A DNA stretch of 32,347 bases from Deltaproteobacteria bacterium (GTDB lineage: Bacteria > Desulfobacterota > WTBG01 > JAGOGO01). Every line of letters starts with the position of its first letter. The first letter of the stretch is position 1. Positions 25,492-32,347 of the stretch are shown here, piece by piece. A program made the translations under genes and the position numbers. Under the pieces are notes generated by a model. That model was not told the DNA's origin and searched no databases. It saw nothing but the letters and a program-made list of their open reading frames with translations. The stretch covers positions 1 through 32,347 of the forward strand of contig JAGOGO010000017.1 in the NCBI GenBank assembly GCA_017996625.1, given 5' to 3'.

Positions 25492-28152
25492 TCAGGTTCC
25501 TAAGACACTACCCCTCCACCGCTTGATTGACTTTTCCACTTCCACCGCCAGGAATACGACCGTTGAAAGCATCATCGTTACGACAAGTTCCCCGGCAGCA
25601 AGCGGTTCGGTCTTGAAAATTGGGTTCAAAAACGGCACATAAATGGTGACCATCTGAAGAGCAAAGGTCAGCAAAACAGCCCCGAAAAGGGGTTTGTTGG
25701 ATAAGGGCCCCTGCTTGAAAAAAGATTCCCGTTCGGATCGGATGGCCAGAACGTGCCCCAATTGGTTCAAACACAGGACCGTGAAAACCATTGTTTGCCA
25801 GCGGGTCTGACTTTTGTCAATAAACCAAGCCTGGGTGATGATGGAAACGGCACCCATAAGCAGTCCAACCCAGACAATGTGAATGCCTAGGCCTTTGGCG
25901 AAAATGCTTTCCTTCGGGTCGCGGGGAGGGCGACTCATGATGTTTTTCTCTCCCGGCTCGGCGGCCAGGGCCAGACCGGGTACGCCATCGGTCACCAGAT
26001 TGATCCACAGGATGTGGATCGGCAGCAGGGGAATGGGCAGACCGAGGAAGGGCGCCAGAAAAATAGTCAGGATCTCGCCGGAATTGCTGGTCATAGTGTA
26101 TTTGATGAACTTGCGGATGTTGTCAAAAATGCGCCGCCCTTCCCTGACGGCCTTGACAATGGTGGCAAAGTTGTCGTCCAACAGAATCATGTGTGAGGCT
26201 TCCTTCGATACATCGGTCCCGGTAATGCCCATGGCCACTCCGATATCCGCCCGTTTCAAAGCCGGGGCATCGTTGACCCCGTCCCCGGTCATTGCCACAA
26301 AATGCCCTTTATCCTGCAGGGCCTTGACAACCTTCAGTTTTTGCTCGGGGGCGACCCGTGCGTAGACTCGTATCTTTTCCACCCTCTGTTCGAATTGCTC
26401 CAGCGGAAGCTGCCCGAGTTCCCGGCCGCTCATTACAGCCTCTCCCTCGTCGCGGATGATCCCGACCCGTTTGGCAATTACCGCGGCTGTCAGCGGGTGG
26501 TCCCCTGTGATCATCACCGGCCGGATGCCTGCGGATCGGCACATGGAAACCGCCTCCGCTGCCTCAGGCCGGGGTGGGTCCATCATGCCGACAATCCCGA
26601 TCAGAATCAGCCCTGCTTCCGCTTGTTCCGAAGTCAGTGGATCTGGGATTGCCTCCCAGAACCGCATTGCGAAACCCAACGTTCTCAGACCGTCGGCTGC
26701 AATCTGTTCGGTAGTCTCCAGAACTCTCGAACGGTCTATTTCTTCCAAGCCTTCGGGAGCACAAGCCTTTTCGGATCGCTCCAGTACTTCCTCAACTGCC
26801 CCCTTGGTGAAAGAAACGAATTTGCCGTTTTCCCAGGGATGAAACGTGGTCATAAGTTTTCGATTCGACTCGAAAGGAATTTCGGCCACCCTGGGATATT
26901 TTTCGTCAAGCCTCTCACGTTGATAGCCTTTCTCCCGGGCCAGGTCGAACAGAGCCGTTTCCGTCGGATCACCGATAACGCTTTCTGAGGCATTCAGACG
27001 GACATCATTGCAAAGAGCCATTGCCTTCAGCAGCAGGTCCGACGGTTTCCTGCTGGGCAGCAGGACCTCTTCAGCATCCTTTTGGCCTGAGGCCGTCAGT
27101 GCTGTGGTCGGGAGCAGTCGGCCGCCGGTGTACACCTTTTCCACGGTCATACGGTTCATAGTCAGGGTTCCGGTCTTATCGGAGCAGACATACGTTACCG
27201 ATCCCAGCGTCTCCACCGCCGGCAGTTTTCTAATCAACGCCTGCTGTTTGACCAGCTTCTTGGCGCCCAAGGCCAATGAAATGGTAATGACGGCGGGCAG
27301 GGCTTCCGGAATCGCGGCCACCGCCAGCGAGATAGCCGTAAGAAGCATCAAGAGGAAAGATTCTCCTCTAAGAAGGCCAGCGATTAAAACGATCCCACAG
27401 ATTGCCAGAACAGCATAGGCAAGCTTCTGTCCGAAAGAAGTGAGCCTCTTCTGAAGAGGTGTCCGTGCTTCACCCTGGTCCTGAAGCAGGGCAGCGATCC
27501 GTCCGAGTTCCGTTCGCATTCCCGTGGCCGCCACCAGCCCCTGACCTCGGCCGTAGGTCACCAGTGTGCCTTTGTAGGCCATATTTTTCCGGTCTCCGAT
27601 GGACAGATCCTCTTCCCTAAGCGTCGCGCTATCCTTTTCTACCGGCACGGACTCTCCGGTCAAAGCCGCTTCATCGATTCGAATTTGAACCGTTTCTGTT
27701 AGTCGAATATCGGCTGGCACCACATTGCCGGCCTCTAAGATCACCAGATCTCCGGGGACAAGGTATTCCGCGGCGATCGATCTGGGCTGCCCGCCCCGGA
27801 TGACAGTAGCCGAAGGGCCTGCAAGTTTTTTCAGAGCAGCCATTGCCTTTTCGGCTCGGTATTCCTGGACGAACCCAAGCACGGCGTTCAGCAGCACAAT
27901 CACGGCGATGGCGATGGTATCCGAAGGTTCGCCAATAAATCCGGCCACCACTGCGGCCACAATCAGCACCAGGATCATAAAATCATTGAACTGATCGAGA
28001 AACATCATGAACGGATTCTTTTTCTTTTTCTCCTTCAATTCGTTAAGGCCGTGTTCTTTCAATCGCTGCCCGGCTTCTCGATCGGAGATTCCCTGAGGCG
28101 ACGTCTTCAACTTCTCAAAAGCCGCTTCCACGTCTTCCTGATGCCACTGCAT
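25492..28152 (-). CDS. P-type cation-transporting ATPase, Ca2+ type (P2A)
   Basis: This inner-membrane ATPase, probably a calcium exporter, has 886 aa. An N-terminal cation-ATPase domain leads to TGES (165-168, actuator), the M4 motif PEALP (282-286), phosphorylated Asp325 in DKTGTLT, the hinge MTGDGVNDAP, M5 with NSGEILTIF and M6 with NLVTDG. The M4 Glu, M5 Asn/Glu and M6 Asn/Thr/Asp match the SERCA calcium ligands. In M8 (NQLGHVLAIRSERESFF) I see no clear equivalent of SERCA Glu908, as in bacterial pumps thought to move one Ca2+ per cycle. GAGGAGG just before the ATG is a strong ribosome site. It is convergent with the prkA block (40-bp gap) and divergent from rmlD. Other divalent or monovalent cations cannot be excluded. 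Confidence 0.92.
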   Translation of the reverse strand: MQWHQEDVEAAFEKLKTSPQGISDREAGQRLKEHGLNELKEKKKKNPFMMFLDQFNDFMILVLIVAAVVAGFIGEPSDTIAIAVIVLLNAVLGFVQEYRAEKAMAALKKLAGPSATVIRGGQPRSIAAEYLVPGDLVILEAGNVVPADIRLTETVQIRIDEAALTGESVPVEKDSATLREEDLSIGDRKNMAYKGTLVTYGRGQGLVAATGMRTELGRIAALLQDQGEARTPLQKRLTSFGQKLAYAVLAICGIVLIAGLLRGESFLLMLLTAISLAVAAIPEALPAVITISLALGAKKLVKQQALIRKLPAVETLGSVTYVCSDKTGTLTMNRMTVEKVYTGGRLLPTTALTASGQKDAEEVLLPSRKPSDLLLKAMALCNDVRLNASESVIGDPTETALFDLAREKGYQRERLDEKYPRVAEIPFESNRKLMTTFHPWENGKFVSFTKGAVEEVLERSEKACAPEGLEEIDRSRVLETTEQIAADGLRTLGFAMRFWEAIPDPLTSEQAEAGLILIGIVGMMDPPRPEAAEAVSMCRSAGIRPVMITGDHPLTAAVIAKRVGIIRDEGEAVMSGRELGQLPLEQFEQRVEKIRVYARVAPEQKLKVVKALQDKGHFVAMTGDGVNDAPALKRADIGVAMGITGTDVSKEASHMILLDDNFATIVKAVREGRRIFDNIRKFIKYTMTSNSGEILTIFLAPFLGLPIPLLPIHILWINLVTDGVPGLALAAEPGEKNIMSRPPRDPKESIFAKGLGIHIVWVGLLMGAVSIITQAWFIDKSQTRWQTMVFTVLCLNQLGHVLAIRSERESFFKQGPLSNKPLFGAVLLTFALQMVTIYVPFLNPIFKTEPLAAGELVVTMMLSTVVFLAVEVEKSIKRWRGSVLGT

Positions 28153-28478
28153 ACATCCTCCTCATACTGATCAGTGCAGATATTGTGAAGAAATGCTTAA
28201 TGATAGCATCCAGACCGTAAAATTTCACCCGGCAAGCACGTTTGTTTTCTGAAAAGTTTGCTGTTATCGCCGAATGTTCCGGAACGCTGTTGTTCAGAAA
28301 CAGCTCGCGTATCCATGACGATCGGATCGAGCCCTATGTTTCACCGTGCGCTTTTTCAAAAAAAACACCAAGTCGTAAATTCATATTGTGATTTTCTACT
28401 GAGACGGTACAATAAGCGATACTTTAGTCATTTTGGTAAATACCATGTGACCTTGTTTCCATTCATCAGGTTTAACCC
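28153..28478. other. Divergent intergenic region between the ATPase gene and rmlD
   Basis: No gene is supported in these 326 bp. On the ATPase side there is the palindrome ACTGATCAGT (28166-28175) and a possible extended -10, TGC-TATCAT on the minus strand (TATCAT = 28200-28205). GTTCCGGAAC (28276-28285) is a second palindrome. The rmlD promoter candidate lies at 28386-28413. The palindromes could be operators, but nothing in the sequence identifies a regulator. Confidence 0.45.
28386..28413 (+). promoter_or_regulatory. Candidate sigma70 promoter of the rml operon
   Basis: A -35 TTGTGA (28386-28391), a 16-bp spacer and a -10 TACAAT (28408-28413) lie about 65 bp upstream of the rmlD start. 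Position and match make it the likely promoter for rmlD and rmlB, and possibly the whole operon. Confidence 0.6.
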
Positions 28479-29366
28479 ATGAAGATACTGATCACCGGCT
28501 CTACCGGGCAGCTTGGTACTGATTGTACGGCAGTATTCAGTGTTGAGCACCAGGTTACGCCGCTTTCGGAACAGGAACTGGATATCACGGACAGCGCTGC
28601 GGTGCACCGGGCAATCCGCGCCGCGAAGCCTGAGGTCGTGCTCAATTGTGCGGCCTTTACTCGGGTCGATGCCTGTGAGAGTGAGATCGAACAGACCTGG
28701 AAGATCAATGTTGAGGGGCCGGTTATTCTCGCTCGCAGCATCAAGGAGGCTGGAGGCCGGCTGGTCCACATTTCCACCGACTATGTTTTTGACGGCACCA
28801 GGGAAATTCCGCTGCCCTATGTTGAGGATGATACTCCGGGGCCGCTTTCTCGCTATGGCGCCAGCAAGCATGAGGCGGAAGAAGCGGTCCGACACATTCT
28901 TGCCGATGCAACCATCGTGCGTACGGCTTGGCTTTACGGTGCCACCGGAACCAATTTCCTCAAGACAATGCTCAGGTTATCCCTACAAAACCCGAACCGA
29001 ACTATTAAGGTGGTAAGCGATCAGTTCGGATCACCTACCTGGTCTTTCCGGCTAGCCCAACAATTGATCAAGCTGATTCAACACGGTGGAGGCGGCATTT
29101 ATCATGCCACTGCTGAAGGCTACTGCACCTGGTACGAGCTGGCCCGGTACTTTCTTTCCGCCATGAACGTACCCTTCAACCTCGTTCCCTGTTCGACAGC
29201 TGACTATCCAACGCCCGCCGTTCGTCCCAGGAATTCGATTCTGGAAAACAAGCGGCTTAAGAGCGAAACTATCAACCTGATGCGGCCATGGCATACGGAT
29301 GTCGAAGCATTCGTCCTCCTTCATAGCCAATCACTGCTTGCGGAAGCATGTGGAGCTGTATTATGA
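28479..29366 (+). CDS. rmlD: dTDP-4-dehydrorhamnose reductase
   Basis: RmlD makes the last step of dTDP-L-rhamnose synthesis, an NAD(P)H-dependent reduction of dTDP-4-keto-L-rhamnose. The 295-aa protein is an extended SDR with the Rossmann motif GSTGQLG (7-13). The catalytic residues are Thr100 in HISTDYVFDG and Y126-GAS-K130. Length is typical for the family. The start ATG has AGG about 8 nt upstream. Its stop overlaps the rmlB start by 4 bases (ATGA), so the two are translationally coupled. It leads the rmlDBAC operon. Rhamnose made here probably goes to O-antigen or another surface glycan, whose transferase genes are not in the window. Confidence 0.96.
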   Translation: MKILITGSTGQLGTDCTAVFSVEHQVTPLSEQELDITDSAAVHRAIRAAKPEVVLNCAAFTRVDACESEIEQTWKINVEGPVILARSIKEAGGRLVHISTDYVFDGTREIPLPYVEDDTPGPLSRYGASKHEAEEAVRHILADATIVRTAWLYGATGTNFLKTMLRLSLQNPNRTIKVVSDQFGSPTWSFRLAQQLIKLIQHGGGGIYHATAEGYCTWYELARYFLSAMNVPFNLVPCSTADYPTPAVRPRNSILENKRLKSETINLMRPWHTDVEAFVLLHSQSLLAEACGAVL

Positions 29367-30418
29367 AGACTCTCCTTGTTACCGGCGGCTGCGGTTTTAT
29401 TGGCAGCAACTTCATTCGCTATCTTATCGAAGAATCTGATTTCGACGGCTGCATCATCAATGTCGATAGTCTCACCTATGCTGCCAATCTGGAAAACCTC
29501 GCCGACATTGCCGAGCGCTTTCCCGAGCGCTATGTATTCGTCAAAGCCGACATTACTGACCGCACGGCGATGACGGCAGTCTTCGATCGTTACGCCGTCG
29601 ATTCGGTCTGCCACTTCGCTGCAGAATCGCACGTTGATCGTTCTATCGTTCGACCGGATGCGTTCATTCAGACCAATATCATGGGCACCTTCACGCTTCT
29701 CGAATTGGTTAGGGAGCGCCAGGAGCGAATCAGCATTTTTCACCACATTAGCACTGATGAGGTGTTCGGCAGCCTCGGTCCAACGGGGTCTTTCAACGAG
29801 GAAACCTCCTACAAGCCGAACAGTCCCTATTCAGCCTCCAAAGCATCCTCCGATCACCTGGTCAGAGCCTATCACACGACCTATGGGGTTCCGGTTACCG
29901 TTTCCAATTGTTCCAACAATTACGGTCCCTATCAATTTCCGGAAAAACTCATTCCCCTCATGATTTCCAATTGCCTCGAAAACAAGCCGTTGCCGGTCTA
30001 TGGTGACGGCCGCAATGTTCGCGACTGGCTGTATGTACGTGATCACTGCACTGCTATCTGGAAGATTATGCAACATGGGCGCATCGGCGAAACGTATACC
30101 ATAGGCGGCAACAATGAGATGCAAAACCTCGTGCTCGTCGAGATGATCTGTGATATGGTCGATGCATACTGCTCGCACCCTGGCTCATCGCAGCGGCGCA
30201 GCCTGATTACCTTCGTAAAGGATCGGCCTGGCCATGACCGCCGCTATGCCATCGACGCCAGCAAGATCCAGCGGGAACTTAACTGGACACCGGCGGAATC
30301 ATTTGAATCCGGCATCCATAAAACAGTCACCTGGTATCTCAACAACCAGGCGTGGGTCAGCCGGGTCAGAACCGGGGAGTATCAGCGGTGGATCACCGAG
30401 CAATATGAAAAACGTTAA
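29363..30418 (+). CDS. rmlB: dTDP-glucose 4,6-dehydratase
   Basis: RmlB converts dTDP-D-glucose to dTDP-4-keto-6-deoxy-D-glucose with bound NAD+. The 351-aa protein has the Rossmann motif GGCGFIG (8-14), the T131-D132-E133 triad in HISTDEVFG that sets dehydratases apart from epimerases, and Y156-SAS-K160. NYGPYQFPEKLIPLMI and VYGDGRNVRDWLYV are family signatures. I start it at 29363, where GGAG lies about 8 nt upstream and ATGA overlaps the rmlD stop; a start 15 bases earlier is in frame but poorer. The 180 bp after it hold a strong hairpin before rmlA. Confidence 0.97.
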   Translation: MKTLLVTGGCGFIGSNFIRYLIEESDFDGCIINVDSLTYAANLENLADIAERFPERYVFVKADITDRTAMTAVFDRYAVDSVCHFAAESHVDRSIVRPDAFIQTNIMGTFTLLELVRERQERISIFHHISTDEVFGSLGPTGSFNEETSYKPNSPYSASKASSDHLVRAYHTTYGVPVTVSNCSNNYGPYQFPEKLIPLMISNCLENKPLPVYGDGRNVRDWLYVRDHCTAIWKIMQHGRIGETYTIGGNNEMQNLVLVEMICDMVDAYCSHPGSSQRRSLITFVKDRPGHDRRYAIDASKIQRELNWTPAESFESGIHKTVTWYLNNQAWVSRVRTGEYQRWITEQYEKR

Positions 30419-30598
30419 CCGTTGGCCGTTCACCGTTCACCGAAGAAATAGATGCTGTTTTCTTTCGGTGAACAGAATGCAGATACCAGGTCGCTCGTAA
30501 GCGTAGCGTAACTCCAGTCGGTCAATCCCGCTTCAGCGGCATCAATGTATAACCTGATCTTGTCGGTCAACGGTGAACGTTTATTTCAAGGAGACTCT
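30413..30598. repeat. Hairpin and GTTCACCG/CGGTGAAC arrays between rmlB and rmlA
   Basis: GTTCACCGAAGAAA (30435-30448) pairs with TTTCTTTCGGTGAAC (30459-30473): 14 base pairs with one bulge and a 10-nt loop, the strongest hairpin in the window. It is preceded by CCGTTGG-CCGTTCA units, and the complementary CGGTCAA-CGGTGAA units appear at 30564-30578 just before rmlA. No U-run follows, so processing or attenuation is more likely than simple termination. AAGGAG for rmlA follows at about 30589. Confidence 0.75.
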
Positions 30599-31495
30599 AT
30601 GAAAGGAATCATTCTCGCCGGAGGATCCGGAACCAGGCTATACCCGATTACCCGTGTCGTCAGCAAGCAGCTTATCCCGATCTACGACAAGCCGATGATC
30701 TACTATCCTCTGTCGGTGCTCATGCTGGCCGGTATTCGTGAAATTCTCATCATCTCCACGCCAGAGGACCTTCCTCGCTTCCGCGATCTCCTGGCTGACG
30801 GCAGCGACCTCGGCCTGTCACTCACCTACGCCGAGCAGCCACGTCCGGAGGGACTGGCACAGGCTTTTATTATCGGCAAAGACTTTATCGGCAACGATAC
30901 GGTATGCCTGGTGCTGGGAGACAATATCTTCTATGGCCATGGACTCCCTGAAATTCTCTGCCGGTGTCACACCCTCGAGCAGGGTGCGATTGTTTTCGGC
31001 TACCTGGTGAGCAACCCTGAACGGTACGGCGTAGTTGAATTTGATGCCAGTGGAACGGTGATCGGCATCGAAGAAAAACCGAGAAAGCCCAAGAGCAGGT
31101 ATGCTGTTCCCGGGCTGTACTTTTATGACAATGCCGTCGTTCAGATTGCAGAAAACCTGAAGCCCTCCGCCCGGGGCGAGCTGGAAATAACTGATGTCAA
31201 TCTCGCCTACATGTGGAAAGGCAACCTCAAAGTCGAACTGCTCGGACGTGGATTCGCCTGGCTGGATACCGGCACCTATGAGTCATTGCAGCAGGCAACC
31301 TGCTTTGTCCAATCCATTCAGGAGCGTCAGGGAGTCAAAATCGCCTGTCTTGAAGAAATTGCCTATCGGTTGGGATATATTACGAAAGCCCAGCTGATCG
31401 AGCTGGCTCAGGACATGCTGAAAAATGACTATGGCGCCTACCTGATGGATATCGCCCAAGAGATTGAACGGGAGTTTGTATGCCAATTACAGTAA
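30599..31495 (+). CDS. rmlA: Glucose-1-phosphate thymidylyltransferase
   Basis: RmlA joins glucose-1-phosphate and dTTP into dTDP-glucose, the entry step of the pathway and usually the one inhibited by dTDP-rhamnose. The 298-aa protein starts [18 protein letters not shown], the nucleotide-binding signature, followed by [18 protein letters not shown]. Asp108 in VLGDNIFYG is the expected metal ligand, and EEKPRKPKS and [11 protein letters not shown] are family motifs. The ATG at 30599 has AAGGAG about 6 nt upstream; the in-frame extension to 30545 runs through repeat DNA. It ends 16 bases inside rmlC, so these two are coupled. Confidence 0.97.
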   Translation: MKGIILAGGSGTRLYPITRVVSKQLIPIYDKPMIYYPLSVLMLAGIREILIISTPEDLPRFRDLLADGSDLGLSLTYAEQPRPEGLAQAFIIGKDFIGNDTVCLVLGDNIFYGHGLPEILCRCHTLEQGAIVFGYLVSNPERYGVVEFDASGTVIGIEEKPRKPKSRYAVPGLYFYDNAVVQIAENLKPSARGELEITDVNLAYMWKGNLKVELLGRGFAWLDTGTYESLQQATCFVQSIQERQGVKIACLEEIAYRLGYITKAQLIELAQDMLKNDYGAYLMDIAQEIEREFVCQLQ

Positions 31496-32046
31496 CTTCG
31501 ACAGCTCTTGCCGGTCTCATGATCATCGACCCGGTCGTCTTCCGTGATAGCCGAGGGTGTTTCCTGGAAACGTATCATCAACAAAAGTACCTGGAATTGG
31601 GCTTGCCCCGGTCCTTTGTTCAGGACAACCACTCCCATTCCCACTATGGTACACTGCGCGGTCTGCATTATCAGCTCCATCGCCCTCAGGGTAAGTTGGT
31701 GTATGTGGTGGCCGGCGAAATATTTGATGTTGCCGTGGATATCCGTCATGGTTCTCCAAGCTTCGGACAGTGGCTGGGAATCACCCTTTCTTCGGAGAAC
31801 AAACGACAGATGTTTATCCCTGAAGGCTTTGCACACGGTTTCTGCGTTGTCAGCGCCGAAGCCGATGTCATCTACAAGTGTACGGATTTTTACGCTCCTG
31901 ATGATGAGTATGGCATTCTCTGGTCGGATCCTGGTATAAAAATCGCCTGGCCGATCACTGATCCACTCATATCACCCAAAGACAGTAGCAATCCCGAACT
32001 CGGCAGCGTCCCCCTCACGAAGTTACCAGTATATCATAGGACGTAA
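31480..32046 (+). CDS. rmlC: dTDP-4-dehydrorhamnose 3,5-epimerase
   Basis: RmlC epimerises C3 and C5 of dTDP-4-keto-6-deoxyglucose, giving the substrate of RmlD. The 188-aa cupin protein has His63 in LRGLHYQ as the expected base, Asp87 in [17 protein letters not shown], and KCTDFY with a conserved Tyr (132 or 138). [12 protein letters not shown] is a family motif. It overlaps rmlA by 16 bases, which sets the start at the ATG at 31480. It completes a full rmlDBAC set. A weak inverted repeat, GTTCAGG (32067-32073) with CCTGAAC (32104-32110), follows the stop, then the tandem repeat at the window end. Confidence 0.97.
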   Translation: MPITVTSTALAGLMIIDPVVFRDSRGCFLETYHQQKYLELGLPRSFVQDNHSHSHYGTLRGLHYQLHRPQGKLVYVVAGEIFDVAVDIRHGSPSFGQWLGITLSSENKRQMFIPEGFAHGFCVVSAEADVIYKCTDFYAPDDEYGILWSDPGIKIAWPITDPLISPKDSSNPELGSVPLTKLPVYHRT

Positions 32047-32134
32047 TTGGCTAGCGGGGAATCGGGGTTCAGGACACAGGAAGCCAAAGACGCAGGCAAT
32101 ATCCCTGAACACCAGCAAAGCATCAGAACCTGCC

Positions 32135-32347
32135 CCCGCGAAGCGGGTTACCCGTCAGCTCTTCTGGCCCGCGAAGCGGGTTACCCGTCAGCTCTTCTGG
32201 CCTGCGAAGCGGGTTACCCGTCAGCTCTTCTGGCCCGCGAAGCGGGTTACCCGTCAGCTCTTCTGGCCCGCGAAGCGGGTTACCCGTCAGCTCTTCTGGC
32301 CCGCGAAGCGGGTTACCCGTCAGCTCTTCTGGCCCGCGAAGCGGGTT
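32135..32347. repeat. 33-bp tandem repeat, seven hairpin cores, cut by the window end
   Basis: The core CCCGCGAAGCGGG recurs every 33 bp, at 32135, 32168, 32201, 32234, 32267, 32300 and 32333. The copy at 32201 has CCTGCG instead of CCCGCG. Each core is a CCCGC/GCGGG stem with a GAA loop, followed by TTACCCGTCAGCTCTTCTGG. Because 33 is a multiple of 3, all three plus frames and one minus frame stay open; in rmlC's frame each unit would read LLAREAGYPSA. I see no start signal for such a peptide. There are no variable spacers, so it is not a CRISPR array. Confidence 0.9.

Noticed and set aside
28258-28482. 74-aa plus-strand frame before rmlD
   Set aside because: It covers the rmlD promoter and start and has no recognisable motif or ribosome site.
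32135-32347. CRISPR-like array at the right end
   Set aside because: Units of 33 bp are contiguous and nearly identical with no variable spacers, and no cas gene is near.

Overview
The window carries 15 confident protein-coding genes, a few possible tiny ones and an unusual amount of repeat-rich intergenic DNA. The rhamnose pathway, the PrkA/YeaH/SpoVR genes and the style of the intergenic repeats suggest a Gram-negative environmental bacterium of medium GC. A deltaproteobacterial (Desulfobacterota-like) origin is my best guess, but no rRNA or other marker gene is present to test it. I see no tRNA, rRNA, CRISPR array or transposase.

Positions 239-16767, minus strand, form a glycogen/trehalose block read right to left: a possible 41-aa ORF, treS fused to maltokinase, glgB, treZ, treY, malQ, then a ferritin-like diiron protein and a soluble PAS/GAF histidine kinase. 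TreY and TreZ turn the ends of alpha-glucan into trehalose. TreS interconverts trehalose and maltose, and its fused kinase domain can make maltose-1-phosphate. GlgB branches alpha-glucan, and MalQ redistributes malto-oligosaccharides. GlgE, the usual consumer of maltose-1-phosphate, is not in the window.

Positions 17764-25451, plus strand and divergent from treS, form a four-gene stress-signalling block: PrkA kinase, YeaH/DUF444 (vWA-like), SpoVR/YcgB and a second, very divergent PrkA-type AAA protein. The first three are a widespread conserved trio. The fourth gene is the most interesting protein here. The roughly 1 kb region between the two blocks holds a MITE-like element, a good sigma70-type promoter and a possible leader peptide.

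A convergent Ca2+-type P-type ATPase (25492-28152, minus) follows. Then comes the plus-strand dTDP-L-rhamnose operon rmlD-rmlB-rmlA-rmlC (28479-32046), which supplies a sugar for O-antigen or exopolysaccharide. The window ends inside a 33-bp tandem repeat.

The non-coding DNA shows one recurring design: degenerate arrays with 7-bp periodicity, usually in inverted pairs and in one place nested three deep. They occupy most of the intergenic gaps in the trehalose and PrkA blocks and the rmlB-rmlA gap. Palindromes with a GCGAAG(G)CGG core recur near both ends of the window and near 4.44 kb.
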